Position numbers and translations under genes: made by a program
Notes under the pieces: model-generated
What the model was told of the DNA's origin: nothing
Databases searched by the model: none
The model's input: the letters and a program-made list of their open reading frames with translations, nothing else
Shown: one piece after another, positions 1-8,489 of the stretch
How positions within the stretch are numbered: position 1 is the stretch's first letter
How the letters are laid out: each line of letters begins with the position of its first letter
From: Polaribacter pacificus
GTDB taxonomy: Bacteria > Bacteroidota > Bacteroidia > Flavobacteriales > Flavobacteriaceae
NCBI RefSeq assembly: GCF_038024035.1
Contig: NZ_CP150664.1
Location: forward strand, 2,480,001 to 2,544,000
DNA length: 64,000 nt
Direction of reading: 5' to 3'

Positions 1-102
1 AGTAACGTCCCAATACGAAAAGAAATTAACCCCTACTTGGTGTAAAGCGTCTTTGACATCTTTAAATTTTGATTTTCGAATGATGGTTTCGATTTTTTTC
101 AT
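1..102 (-). CDS. P-II family nitrogen regulator, N-terminal part (cut by window edge)
   Basis: Translating the minus strand from an ATG at 102 gives 34 residues that run off the window. They begin MKKIETIIRKSKF and end in FFSYWDVT. This matches the first beta strand and helix of P-II signal proteins (GlnB/GlnK), whose usual opening is MKKIEAIIRP-(S/K)-(K/R). P-II proteins are small trimeric sensors of 2-oxoglutarate and ATP/ADP that control ammonium transporters and nitrogen enzymes. The FFSYWDVT variant appears to be a Bacteroidota-type version. The T-loop and C-terminus lie outside the window, so the subtype (GlnB or GlnK) and any partner such as an ammonium transporter cannot be judged. 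Confidence 0.75.
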   Translation of the reverse strand, partial: MKKIETIIRKSKFKDVKDALHQVGVNFFSYWDVT

Positions 103-348
103 CTGTTTTTTAGATTGTGAAAAAATGCCAGGTTTAGGTCTGTATTTTCCCGTTAAAAAAATAAAAGTAAAAATTTAAATTGAATAAAAATAAGGGGTAA
201 TCACCTAAAACGTTATAGTTTTTGGTAGTTGCACTTAAAAAACAAGGGGTATATATCAATAAAATGTAAAATAATTGAATTTATGTCTGTAGAAATTGAG
301 GGGTTGTGAATCTGAGACTTAGATTTTAAGAATTTAATAAAAATACAA

Positions 349-380
349 TTGGACTCATTTTTTTATTTGTCGTAGCTTTG
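349..380 (+). promoter_or_regulatory. Bacteroidota-type promoter of the truA-like gene
   Basis: A TTG at 349-351 and TAGCTTTG at 373-380 are 21 bases apart and fit the -33/-7 consensus. The ATG follows only five bases after the -7 box, so the transcript may be leaderless or nearly so. Confidence 0.6.
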
Positions 381-385
381 TTTAT

Positions 386-1171
386 ATGAAGTATGCACAT
401 AGTTATTTGATGACGATTCAGTTTTTAGGTTTTCGTTTTCACGGTTGGCAAAAACAAACAAATGCCAAGACGGTTCATGAAATGATTGATAAAACTCTAG
501 ATTTTGTTTTTGACGATACGCAGGTTTATAAAACGCTTGGAGCCGGTCGAACAGATGCAAAAGTGTCAGCATCAAAATATGCCTTGCAATTGTTTGTAAA
601 GAGTAGTATTAATGAAGCTGATTTTATAGCTGATTTTAATTACAATGCTCCTCCGGATATTAGAATGCTGAGCGTGGTTAAAACTTCGGCTTCATTTAAT
701 ATTATTCAGTCTTCTAAATACAAAGAGTATCATTATTATTTTTCTTTTGGCGAAAAAACACATCCTTTTGCAGCTCCTTTTATAGTGGGTTTGCCAGAGC
801 CTTTAGATGTCGATCTTATGATGCAGGGAGCGAGTTTGTTTAGTGGAGTACATTTTTTTCATAAATATTGTACCAAACCCTCTGAAAAAACTGTTTTTAA
901 AAGAGAAATAGATTTGTGTGAAATTGTTGAAAACACAGTCTTGCAGGCTAATTTTTTTCCAGAGAAAAGCTATGTTTTGAAAGTAAAAGGAAAAGGCTTT
1001 TTGAGATATCAAATCCGATTGATGATGGGTGTGCTCTTTGAGCTGGGTCGAGGAAAGGTAGATCTTGATTTTATCAAGGCCTCATTAGCAGAAGACAATG
1101 ATCGATTGCATTTGCCTAGTATTGCTCCTTCATCGGGTTTGCAACTTTACGATCTGGATTTTGAAGATTGA
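386..1171 (+). CDS. TruA-family tRNA pseudouridine synthase, divergent paralogue
   Basis: A 261-residue protein of the TruA family, which converts uridines in the anticodon arm of tRNA (positions 38-40 in canonical TruA) to pseudouridine. The N-terminus has the family hallmark FRFHGWQ (residues 16-22). The catalytic aspartate is D57 in GAGRTDAKVSA. In canonical TruA this motif is GRTDAGVHA, so a glycine and a histidine are replaced here. The rest keeps the usual two-lobe length, with the conserved FLRYQIRLMMG segment (about residues 205-215) in the C-terminal lobe. These changes suggest the second, divergent TruA-like copy seen in Bacteroidota, so its target site may differ from 38-40. The start at 386 fits the promoter. 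An in-frame ATG at 410 is an alternative. The gene is monocistronic and convergent with the next one. Confidence 0.85.
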   Translation: MKYAHSYLMTIQFLGFRFHGWQKQTNAKTVHEMIDKTLDFVFDDTQVYKTLGAGRTDAKVSASKYALQLFVKSSINEADFIADFNYNAPPDIRMLSVVKTSASFNIIQSSKYKEYHYYFSFGEKTHPFAAPFIVGLPEPLDVDLMMQGASLFSGVHFFHKYCTKPSEKTVFKREIDLCEIVENTVLQANFFPEKSYVLKVKGKGFLRYQIRLMMGVLFELGRGKVDLDFIKASLAEDNDRLHLPSIAPSSGLQLYDLDFED

Positions 1172-1262
1172 GTTCTTCTCTGCGCAAGGAATCACAGCAA
1201 ATTAGCTAGCCACGCGCAGCTTGGCTACTAATGTGGAGAGCCCGACCCTTAGGGTTGCGCCC

Positions 1263-1303
1263 AAAAAAAAGCCCATCTTATTAGAGATGGACTTTTAATT
1301 TTT
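1263..1303. terminator. Bidirectional terminator between convergent genes
   Basis: An A-run, then CCCATCT, a TATTAG loop and AGATGG, followed by a T-rich stretch. The hairpin is flanked by A and T tracts on its two sides and lies between two convergent genes, so it can act in both directions. Confidence 0.7.
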
Positions 1304-1315
1304 ATAAAATTCTTT

Positions 1316-2458
1316 TTAGCCTTTTATAAGGCTTCTAGAAATGACAATTTTTTGAATCTCAGAAGTCCCTTCATAGATCTGTGTAATTTTGGCATCTCTC
1401 ATCAATCGTTCTACGTGGTATTCTTTTACAAAACCATTACCACCGTGAATCTGAACTGCTTCTACAGAGTGTTCCATAGCAACTTTTGAGGCATACAATT
1501 TAGCCATGGCTCCAGAAACATCATAGTTATTTCCTTGATCTTTATCCCAAGCTGCCTTCATTACCAAATGACGTGCAGCAGTAATGTCTGTGTACATGTC
1601 TGCTAATTTAAATGCAATGGCTTGATGGTTGCAAATTTCTGTTCCAAAAGCCTTGCGCTCTTTAGAGTATTTTAAAGCCAACTCATAAGAGCCAGATGCA
1701 ATACCTAAGGCCTGTGCAGCAATTCCAATACGTCCTCCTGATAAGGTTTTCATTGCAAATTTAAAACCAAAACCATCTTCTCCAATTCTATTTTCTTTTG
1801 GAACTTTAACGTCGTTAAACTGTAAAGTATGGGTGTCAGAACCTCTAATACCTAGTTTATTTTCTTTAGGACCAACATGGAAACCTTCCATTCCTTTTTC
1901 TACGATAAAAGCATTGATTCCGTGATGTCCTTTTTCTTTATCTGTTTGTGCAATCACTAAATATACATCAGCTCTTCCTCCACTTGTAATCCAGTTTTTT
2001 GTACCGTTTATTACATAGTGATCTCCCATGTCAATGGCAGTTGTTTTTTGTGAAGTTGCATCAGATCCTGCTTCTGGTTCTGACAAACAAAAGGCTCCAA
2101 CAAACTCTCCTGTTGCTAGTTTGGTTAAATATTTTTGTTTTTGCTCTTCATTTGCGTAAGCTTCTATACCATAACAAACCAATGAGTTGTTTACAGATAC
2201 AATTACAGATGCAGATGCATCAATTTTAGAAAGCTCTTCCATGATAAGCACATACGAGATAGCATCCATTCCGCTTCCTCCATATTTTGGATCAACCATG
2301 ATTCCTAAGAAACCAAGATCTCCCATTTTCTTTACCAATTCTTGAGGAAAGTGTTGTTGTTCATCTCTTTCAATTACTCCAGGTAATAGCTCAGTTTGAG
2401 CAAAATCACGTGCAGCGTCTCTAATCATTATATGTTCTTCTGTAAGACTAAAATCCAT
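1316..2458 (-). CDS. Acyl-CoA dehydrogenase (short/medium-chain type)
   Basis: A 380-residue flavoprotein that oxidises acyl-CoA to trans-2-enoyl-CoA in beta-oxidation or branched-chain amino-acid breakdown, passing electrons to an electron-transfer flavoprotein. The N-terminal helical domain starts MDFSLTEEH. The middle domain has the FAD-site segments CLSEPEAGSDA and NWITSGG. The C-terminal domain contains the catalytic base in IYEGTSEIQ (E363), the position used by short-chain/butyryl and medium-chain enzymes, and the QIHGGNGF motif. Length and motifs are complete. Residues alone do not fix the chain length. The gene is transcribed alone from a good minus-strand promoter (TTG at 2521-2523, TATCTTTG at 2493-2500). 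Confidence 0.93.
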   Translation of the reverse strand: MDFSLTEEHIMIRDAARDFAQTELLPGVIERDEQQHFPQELVKKMGDLGFLGIMVDPKYGGSGMDAISYVLIMEELSKIDASASVIVSVNNSLVCYGIEAYANEEQKQKYLTKLATGEFVGAFCLSEPEAGSDATSQKTTAIDMGDHYVINGTKNWITSGGRADVYLVIAQTDKEKGHHGINAFIVEKGMEGFHVGPKENKLGIRGSDTHTLQFNDVKVPKENRIGEDGFGFKFAMKTLSGGRIGIAAQALGIASGSYELALKYSKERKAFGTEICNHQAIAFKLADMYTDITAARHLVMKAAWDKDQGNNYDVSGAMAKLYASKVAMEHSVEAVQIHGGNGFVKEYHVERLMRDAKITQIYEGTSEIQKIVISRSLIKG

Positions 2459-2492
2459 GATAGTATATTGTTATATTCGTAAAAAATGTGCC

Positions 2493-2523
2493 CAAAGATA
2501 CTTTTTTCGTGGCAAATTATCAA
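2493..2523 (-). promoter_or_regulatory. Promoter of the acyl-CoA dehydrogenase gene
   Basis: On the minus strand, TTG (2521-2523) and TATCTTTG (2493-2500) are separated by 20 bases, matching the Bacteroidota -33/-7 consensus. The predicted start lies about 30 bases before the ATG at 2458. Confidence 0.7.
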
Positions 2524-2547
2524 TAAAGTTTTTTTATTTTTACCAAT

Positions 2548-3618
2548 ATGGAAAGAACTTTTTCTTACGCTATTGGATTGATGTCCGGAACTTCTTTAGA
2601 TGGGGTTGATCTTGTTTATGTTCGTTTTGAAAAACAACGGCCTACTAACTTTAAAATTTTGCTTTCTGAAACCATTTCTTATGATGCAGTTTGGAAAGAA
2701 CGCTTGCAAACAGCAATAGGATTGTCAAAGGAAGAGCTCATTAATTTAGATGTAATCTATGGTGATTTGTTGGCTCAAATGCTTTGTGACTTTATAAAAA
2801 AACACCAGTTAACAAAAATAGATTTTATTGCATCGCATGGACACACTGTTCTGCATGAGCCCCATAAAGGGATTACTTTGCAAATAGGAAGCGGACAAGT
2901 AATTGCAAACAAAACCCAATGCAAAGTAGTTTGTGATTTTAGAACCCAAGACGTACAACTAGGTGGGCAAGGAGCGCCTTTAGTGCCTATTGGAGACGCA
3001 TTGTTGTTTAGTGACTATGATGCCTGTATTAATTTAGGTGGATTTGCCAATATTTCTTACCAAGCAAAAGACCGTAGAATAGCTTTTGATATTTGTCCAG
3101 TAAACATCGTATTAAATAGGTATGCTAATCTGTTGGGTTTGGCTTATGATGATCAAGGAAAAATAGCAGCGAAAGGGCTTTTTGACGAGTCCTTATTTAC
3201 AGCGTTAAATAGAATGAGTTATTATAGTAAGATTGCTCCTAAATCTTTGGGCTTAGAGTGGGTGCAGCAATCAATTTTTCCCTTAATTGATGCATCAGGT
3301 ATAGAAGTTTCTAGTGTTTTGAGAACTTTTACAACGCATAGTGCTTTTCAGATAGCCAAAAATTTAAAGACAGATTCGACAGTTTTAATAACGGGAGGGG
3401 GTGTTCTCAATAGCTTTTTGATAGCAGAATTACAGCGTTATAATTCTGTTAAAATTGCAGCTGTTGATGCAACTTTGATTCATTTTAAAGAGGCTTTAAT
3501 TTTTGCTTTTTTAGGTTTGTTACGCCTTGATAATCAGGTTAATTGCTTGAGTAGTGTTACCGGAGCTAAAAGAGATCATAGTTCTGGTGTTATTTTTAAG
3601 CCATTAATTTTAACTTAA
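2548..3618 (+). CDS. anmK: Anhydro-N-acetylmuramic acid kinase
   Basis: A 356-residue cytoplasmic kinase of peptidoglycan recycling. It cleaves the anhydro ring of 1,6-anhydro-MurNAc and phosphorylates it to MurNAc-6-phosphate. The nucleotide loop SGTSLDG is at residues 13-19. The active-site signature running from DFRTQDVQLGG to QGAPLVPIGD spans residues 130-150, and D135 is the likely catalytic base. A second glycine-rich ATP site (ITGGGVLN) lies near the C-terminus. Length is typical of the family. A TATTTTTA box at 2535-2542 ends five bases before the ATG, so the mRNA may be leaderless. It is divergent from the acyl-CoA dehydrogenase gene. Confidence 0.95.
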   Translation: MERTFSYAIGLMSGTSLDGVDLVYVRFEKQRPTNFKILLSETISYDAVWKERLQTAIGLSKEELINLDVIYGDLLAQMLCDFIKKHQLTKIDFIASHGHTVLHEPHKGITLQIGSGQVIANKTQCKVVCDFRTQDVQLGGQGAPLVPIGDALLFSDYDACINLGGFANISYQAKDRRIAFDICPVNIVLNRYANLLGLAYDDQGKIAAKGLFDESLFTALNRMSYYSKIAPKSLGLEWVQQSIFPLIDASGIEVSSVLRTFTTHSAFQIAKNLKTDSTVLITGGGVLNSFLIAELQRYNSVKIAAVDATLIHFKEALIFAFLGLLRLDNQVNCLSSVTGAKRDHSSGVIFKPLILT

Positions 3619-3631
3619 AAGTCAAGTTAAT

Positions 3632-3665
3632 TTGTTGGGACAATCATTTTTTTGCAGTAAGTTTG
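3632..3665 (+). promoter_or_regulatory. Promoter of the amino-acid dehydrogenase gene
   Basis: TTG at 3635-3637 (another at 3632) and TAAGTTTG at 3658-3665, spaced 20 bases. The predicted 5' leader is a little over 100 bases. Confidence 0.6.
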
Positions 3666-3779
3666 TCTTTAGTACATATATTCAAACTTATAATTTTATT
3701 GACCATGAACCAACTTTAGCTTCTTTCTTATTGAGACTTAGAAAAAAATAGAACACCTAATAAAATTATAAAATTTAGC

Positions 3780-5006
3780 ATGAAAGATTTACTTAAGATA
3801 TACGAAAATAAAAAACCAGAAATAGTATTTAATTGGAAAGATTCTGAAACAGAAGCCGAAGGTTGGACAGTGATCAACTCATTAAGAGGTGGAGCTGCTG
3901 GTGGAGGAACAAGAATGAGAAAAGGACTAGACATGTACGAAGTAATGTCTTTGGCCAAAACGATGGAGGTTAAGTTTACCGTATCTGGTCCAGCTATTGG
4001 AGGAGCAAAATCAGGAATCAACTTTGACCCACAAGATCCTCGTAAAAAAGGAGTTTTGGAACGTTGGTATAAAGCAGTCGCACCTTTACTTAAAAACTAT
4101 TACGGAACTGGGGGAGATCTTAATGTTGATGAAATTCACGAGGTGATTCCAATGACAGAAGATTGTGGTGTTTGGCACCCGCAAGAAGGCGTCTTTAATG
4201 GTCATTTTAAGCCGACTGAAGCTGATAAGATAAACAGAATTGGACAATTGAGACACGGAGTGATTAAGGTGTTAGAAAACAGTAACTTTTCTCCTGATGT
4301 CTTAAGGAAATATACAGTTGCTGATATGATCACCGGTTTTGGTGTTGCTGAAGCAGTTCGTCATTATTATGATATTTATGGTGGATCTGTGGTGGGTAAA
4401 AAAGCCGTAGTTCAAGGTTTTGGAAATGTAGGATCTGCAGCTGCCTATTATTTAGCTCAAATGGGAGCAAAGGTTGTGGGAATTATTGATAGAAATGGAG
4501 GAGTTGTAAAAGAAGAAGGATTTACTTTTGATGAAATTAAACAATTCTTTTTAAACAAAGATGGGAATACCTTAGTGGCTGATAACATGATCCCTTTTGA
4601 GGAGATTAACAGTACAATTTGGAATTTAAATTGTGAAATTTTTGCTCCATGTGCAGCTTCAAGATTGGTTCAACAAGAACAGATTAACCAAATGATTGCT
4701 TCTGGTTTGGAAGTGATTTCTTGTGGAGCAAATGTGCCTTTTGCCGATCAAGAAATTTTCTTTGGTTCTATTATGGAAGATACCGATAAAAAGGTAAGTT
4801 TAATCCCTGATTTCATTTCAAACTGTGGAATGGCGAGAGTATTTGCTTATTTTATGGAGAGAAGAGTAGAGATGACGGATGAGGCTATTTTTGAAGATAC
4901 TTCAAATACCATTAAAAAAGCCCTTCAAAAAACTTTTACAAGAAGTGCGTCAAAAACAAGAATTAGCGAAACAGCTTTTGAAATAGCCTTAAAAGAATTA
5001 ATTTAA
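3780..5006 (+). CDS. Glu/Leu/Phe/Val dehydrogenase family protein
   Basis: A 408-residue NAD(P)-dependent amino-acid dehydrogenase that interconverts an L-amino acid and its 2-oxo acid with release or uptake of ammonia. The N-terminal dimerisation/substrate domain holds GGAAGGGTRM (residues 37-46), the lysine-bearing GPAIGGAKSGI segment and GTGGDLNVDE. The C-terminal Rossmann domain begins with VVQGFGNVGSAAAYYL. The GGAKSGI motif is closer to the glutamate dehydrogenase side than to classical leucine dehydrogenase (GGGKAVI), but the substrate cannot be fixed by eye. It is followed after 12 bases by nhaD on the same strand, so the two are probably cotranscribed. Confidence 0.88.
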   Translation: MKDLLKIYENKKPEIVFNWKDSETEAEGWTVINSLRGGAAGGGTRMRKGLDMYEVMSLAKTMEVKFTVSGPAIGGAKSGINFDPQDPRKKGVLERWYKAVAPLLKNYYGTGGDLNVDEIHEVIPMTEDCGVWHPQEGVFNGHFKPTEADKINRIGQLRHGVIKVLENSNFSPDVLRKYTVADMITGFGVAEAVRHYYDIYGGSVVGKKAVVQGFGNVGSAAAYYLAQMGAKVVGIIDRNGGVVKEEGFTFDEIKQFFLNKDGNTLVADNMIPFEEINSTIWNLNCEIFAPCAASRLVQQEQINQMIASGLEVISCGANVPFADQEIFFGSIMEDTDKKVSLIPDFISNCGMARVFAYFMERRVEMTDEAIFEDTSNTIKKALQKTFTRSASKTRISETAFEIALKELI

Positions 5007-5018
5007 CAAATAATAATT

Positions 5019-6419
5019 ATGATGGAGTCGATTATCATTTCCGTTTTTGTAATAGGGTATCTAGCTATTACATTAGAGCACAATTTAAAAATAGATAAAT
5101 TAATACCAGCACTAGCTATGATGGCAGTCTGTTGGGCATTAGTTGCGTTAAATGTCGACCAGTTTCCTACTTGGTTTGATTCAGCTAAACATGCATTAGT
5201 AGATAATTTTTCTTCATTAGTTGCTGAAGACAAGGTGCATATACTAGAAGAAACACTATTACATCATCTGGGTAAAACAGCTGAAATTCTTGTCTTCTTA
5301 CTAGGGGCAATGACTATTGTAGAGATTATTGATTATTTTGATGGTTTTTCTACCATTAAAAGCTTTATAAAAACAAAGAGTAAAAGAAGAATCTTATGGA
5401 TTTTTTCATTCTTAGCATTTATTTTGTCTGCAATTATTGACAATTTAACAGCAACAATTGTATTGATTTCTATTTTGCAGAAAATTATCCATAAACGAGA
5501 AGATCGAATTTGGTTTGCAGGATTAATCATTGTAGCTGCAAATGCAGGTGGTGCTTGGTCTCCAATTGGAGATGTTACCACAACCATGCTTTGGATTGGT
5601 AAAAAGGTGACTGCTGGTAAGCTTATAGAATACTTATTAATTCCATCATTATTGTGTATGATAGTTCCTTCTCTAATCGCAAGTTTTTTACCTGCATTTA
5701 AAGGAAATATTGATACTGATGAAACAACCGATGAAGAGAAGCCAAAAAGCAAATACAGTGCAATAATGCTGTATTTAGGTTTAGGTGCTATTGTTTTTGT
5801 GCCTATTTTTAAAACAGTAACTCACTTGCCTCCTTATGTTGGTATGATGCTTTCTTTGGCAGTGGTGGCAACTTTCGCAGAAATCTATAGTAGAACCAAG
5901 TTTTCATTAACTGATTTTAACAGCGCAGAGTCTGATAGTAATGCGCACCATAGCCCAGTGCATCATTCACTTTCTAAGATTGAAATGCCTAGTATTTTGT
6001 TCTTCTTAGGAATTTTAATGGCAGTTGCTGCTTTAGAATCTTTGGGTATACTATTTAATTTTGCAACAACTCTAAAAGAGACAGTCCCTATGATGGGAAC
6101 AGAACTTCATGGTGAAGGAGTTTCAGATTTAGTTGTTTTATTATTAGGTATTGGATCTGCAGTGATAGACAATGTACCTTTAGTTGCGGCAAGTTTAGGT
6201 ATGTTCTCTCAGCCAATTGATGATGAACTTTGGCACTTTATTGCTTTTTCTGCTGGTACTGGAGGAAGTATGTTAATAATAGGATCTGCAGCAGGAGTTG
6301 TAGCAATGGGAATGGAGAAAATCGATTTCTTTTGGTATCTGAAAAAAATATCTTGGCTAGCAATGATTGGATTCTTGGTTGGCTCGTTTGCTTTTATGAT
6401 TATGAGATCATTATTTTAA
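5019..6419 (+). CDS. nhaD: NhaD-type Na+/H+ antiporter
   Basis: A 466-residue inner-membrane protein with about twelve hydrophobic segments, of the NhaD branch of the ion-transporter superfamily. It exchanges Na+ (or Li+) for protons, giving salt and alkaline tolerance as expected in a marine bacterium. Visible family hallmarks are IIDNLTATIVLI (about residue 142), the GGAWSPIGDVTTTMLW segment (about 180-196) and, in the second half, SAVIDNVPLVAASLG. Together these are the paired half-repeats with acidic/asparagine ion-site motifs. A hydrophilic histidine-rich loop (about 305-322) separates the halves. The gene lies 12 bases after the amino-acid dehydrogenase and ends at a strong terminator. 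Confidence 0.92.
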   Translation: MMESIIISVFVIGYLAITLEHNLKIDKLIPALAMMAVCWALVALNVDQFPTWFDSAKHALVDNFSSLVAEDKVHILEETLLHHLGKTAEILVFLLGAMTIVEIIDYFDGFSTIKSFIKTKSKRRILWIFSFLAFILSAIIDNLTATIVLISILQKIIHKREDRIWFAGLIIVAANAGGAWSPIGDVTTTMLWIGKKVTAGKLIEYLLIPSLLCMIVPSLIASFLPAFKGNIDTDETTDEEKPKSKYSAIMLYLGLGAIVFVPIFKTVTHLPPYVGMMLSLAVVATFAEIYSRTKFSLTDFNSAESDSNAHHSPVHHSLSKIEMPSILFFLGILMAVAALESLGILFNFATTLKETVPMMGTELHGEGVSDLVVLLLGIGSAVIDNVPLVAASLGMFSQPIDDELWHFIAFSAGTGGSMLIIGSAAGVVAMGMEKIDFFWYLKKISWLAMIGFLVGSFAFMIMRSLF

Positions 6420-6421
6420 AT

Positions 6422-6453
6422 AAAAAAGCTCGAGAACAACTCGAGCTTTTTTT
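6422..6453 (+). terminator. Rho-independent terminator after nhaD
   Basis: A perfect stem: six A plus GCTCGAG (6422-6434), loop AACAA, then CTCGAGC and a run of eight T (6440-6454). It sits immediately downstream of the nhaD stop. Confidence 0.9.
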
Positions 6454-6510
6454 TAACAATTTTTTAGAAACATAAAACCTTACATTTACATAAACTTATA
6501 CTTAAATAAA

Positions 6511-7197
6511 ATGATGTTGTTTATACAAGAAAATTTAGACGGAATAACGGCGGTATCTGATGAAAAAACATTGTCGATATATAAGCTAATCATGGAAAGT
6601 GGTACGGGTGGTCTTATGATCATTGCTTTGCTTTTTGTGTTGTTAGCGATTGCTTTGTATATTTATTTTGAGCGATTTTTTGCTATTAAAGCTGCCGCTA
6701 AAGTTGATGAGAATTTCATGAATCAGATTAAAGATTTTGTGTCTGATGGAAAGTTAGAGGCTGCGACTGAATTGTGTAATGTTACTGATTCTCCAACATC
6801 TCGATTGATTGGTAAAGGAATTTCAAGAATTGGAAAACCTTTGGATGATATTAATAAAGCGATTGAGAACTCAGGAAAATTGGAAGTTTATAAATTAGAA
6901 AGAAATGTTAGTGTTTTGGCTACTATAGCCGGAGCAGCTCCAATGATTGGGTTTTTAGGGACTGTAATTGGTATGATTGTTGCCATACATGAAATAGCCA
7001 ACTCAGGAGGTCAAATTGATATCAAGTTGTTGTCTGATGGCTTGTATACCGCAATGACAACTACAGTAGCTGGCTTGATTGTCGGGATTATAGCCTATGT
7101 TACTTACAATCATTTGGTAGTAAGAACAGATAAGGTTGTTTACCAGATGGAAGCAAAGTCTGTTGAGTTTTTAGATTTATTAAATGACCCAGCTTAG
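6511..7197 (+). CDS. exbB: MotA/TolQ/ExbB proton channel family protein
   Basis: A 228-residue membrane protein that with ExbD forms the proton-driven motor powering TonB-dependent outer-membrane uptake. There are three membrane segments: about residues 33-54, 130-155 and 175-198. The latter two carry the small-residue-rich APMIGFLGTVIGMI and AMTTTVAGLIVGIIAY sequences that line the channel in ExbB and TolQ. The N-terminus is periplasmic and the 55-125 region is the cytoplasmic loop. It opens an exbB-exbD-tonB cluster. No strong promoter is obvious, though TACATTTA lies in the short gap before it. Confidence 0.9.
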   Translation: MMLFIQENLDGITAVSDEKTLSIYKLIMESGTGGLMIIALLFVLLAIALYIYFERFFAIKAAAKVDENFMNQIKDFVSDGKLEAATELCNVTDSPTSRLIGKGISRIGKPLDDINKAIENSGKLEVYKLERNVSVLATIAGAAPMIGFLGTVIGMIVAIHEIANSGGQIDIKLLSDGLYTAMTTTVAGLIVGIIAYVTYNHLVVRTDKVVYQMEAKSVEFLDLLNDPA

Positions 7198-7258
7198 GTG
7201 AGTTTGATAATCGAAAGTATAAAATCTAAAAGATCTTTTAAATCTTTGAAAATATAAT

Positions 7259-7651
7259 ATGAATTTAAGAGGAAGAAATAAAGTAAATCCCAATTTTAAC
7301 ATGTCGTCTATGACAGACATCGTGTTTTTATTGTTGATCTTTTTTATGCTCACTTCTACTTTGGTTACGGTAAGTGCAATTGATGTATTACTACCAAAGG
7401 CTGGAGGAACTACTGAAAATAAAAAATCTGTTGCTGTAACCATAACAAATCAATCGTTGTATTATATCGATAAGACAAAGGTTAGTGAAGGTAATTTAGA
7501 GACAGAGTTGTTAAAACAAGTAGGTTCTGATAAGGCTAAGACAGTGGTGATTAGAGGAGATAAAGATGTGCCTTATAAAAATGTTATGAAAATTATTGAC
7601 ATTGCAAATAGGAACAAATTAAAGATGATTTTAGCCGTAAAAGCAAATTAA
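7259..7651 (+). CDS. exbD: ExbD/TolR-family biopolymer transport protein
   Basis: A 130-residue protein with one N-terminal membrane helix (about residues 15-36, NMSSMTDIVFLLLIFFML). It contains the proton-carrying aspartate in MTDIVFLLLIFF (the conserved D of ExbD/TolR) and a periplasmic domain ending in VIIDIANRNKLKMIL-like sequence. It acts with ExbB to couple the proton gradient to TonB. The gene starts 61 bases after exbB and is followed by the TonB gene after a single base, so the three form one transcription unit. Confidence 0.9.
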   Translation: MNLRGRNKVNPNFNMSSMTDIVFLLLIFFMLTSTLVTVSAIDVLLPKAGGTTENKKSVAVTITNQSLYYIDKTKVSEGNLETELLKQVGSDKAKTVVIRGDKDVPYKNVMKIIDIANRNKLKMILAVKAN

Positions 7652-7652
7652 T

Positions 7653-8432
7653 ATGACAATTTTAAAGACCAAACACCAACGAAAATCTGCGGTCATCACA
7701 AGTGCTTTGCTTTTGATGATTTTGTTTGCTGTCTTTAATTATGGCTTAAGGTATTTAGATCCACCAGAAGAATACGGCCTGGCTATTAATTTTGGAGATG
7801 CAAATGTAGGTAGTGGAGACCCAGTTGAAAACACCAAAAATCAACCGATACAAAAACAACCTGTAGAAAAACAAACAGAAACGCCTAAGGAAGTTGTTGA
7901 TACACCAAAAGAGACCACAACTGATGAGCTGGTTACACAAGAGACCAAAGATGCCACGGTTATAGAAAAAACTGAGGAAGTTGAAAAGCCAAAACCATCA
8001 AAGGAAACTCAAGATGCTTTAAACAATCTATTGAAGGGGAACTCAAATGATGGGAAACCAAAAAACGAGGGAGATTCTGATAATACTGGAGTAAAAGGAG
8101 ATTTAAAAGGCGATCCAAAATCTACCAAATATTATGGGAACAACGGTGACGATGGTGATAGCAATTACAATTTATCCGGAAGAAATGCTTTGTCTAAGCC
8201 CATAGAAAAACCTGAATGTAATGAAGAGGGAATTGTTGTTGTTAGTATCGAGGTTGATAGAACAGGTAAAGTAATTAAAGCAATCGCAGGAGTTAAAGGT
8301 ACCACAAATACCGCGGAGTGTTTATTGAAACCTGCTAAAGAAGCTGCCTTAAGAACTACATGGAACCCTGATAATAATGCTCCAATCAAACAAACAGGAA
8401 CTATTATTTACAAGTTTTCTTTAGCTAAATAA
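7653..8432 (+). CDS. TonB-family energy transducer
   Basis: A 259-residue protein with one N-terminal membrane anchor (about residues 14-32). A long periplasmic linker rich in Pro, Lys, Glu and Thr (about 45-125) is followed by a Gly/Asn/Asp-rich stretch (130-170) and a C-terminal domain beginning around 185 (EGIVVVSIEVDRTGKVI). The layout fits TonB, which reaches across the periplasm to open TonB-dependent receptors. The C-terminal domain is the divergent Bacteroidota form and its sequence similarity to E. coli TonB is weak by eye. Its position directly after exbB and exbD supports the call. Confidence 0.82.
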   Translation: MTILKTKHQRKSAVITSALLLMILFAVFNYGLRYLDPPEEYGLAINFGDANVGSGDPVENTKNQPIQKQPVEKQTETPKEVVDTPKETTTDELVTQETKDATVIEKTEEVEKPKPSKETQDALNNLLKGNSNDGKPKNEGDSDNTGVKGDLKGDPKSTKYYGNNGDDGDSNYNLSGRNALSKPIEKPECNEEGIVVVSIEVDRTGKVIKAIAGVKGTTNTAECLLKPAKEAALRTTWNPDNNAPIKQTGTIIYKFSLAK

Positions 8433-8489
8433 TACAGCGATTTTTTTTTATTTAAGAATCCAAACACTACTTTTTTTTCGAATATATTT

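Noticed and set aside
1180..1260. Structured RNA after the truA-like gene
   Set aside because: Short inverted repeats (TAGCCA/TGGCTA, ACCCTTAGGGT) are visible but no known RNA family or conserved fold could be recognised.
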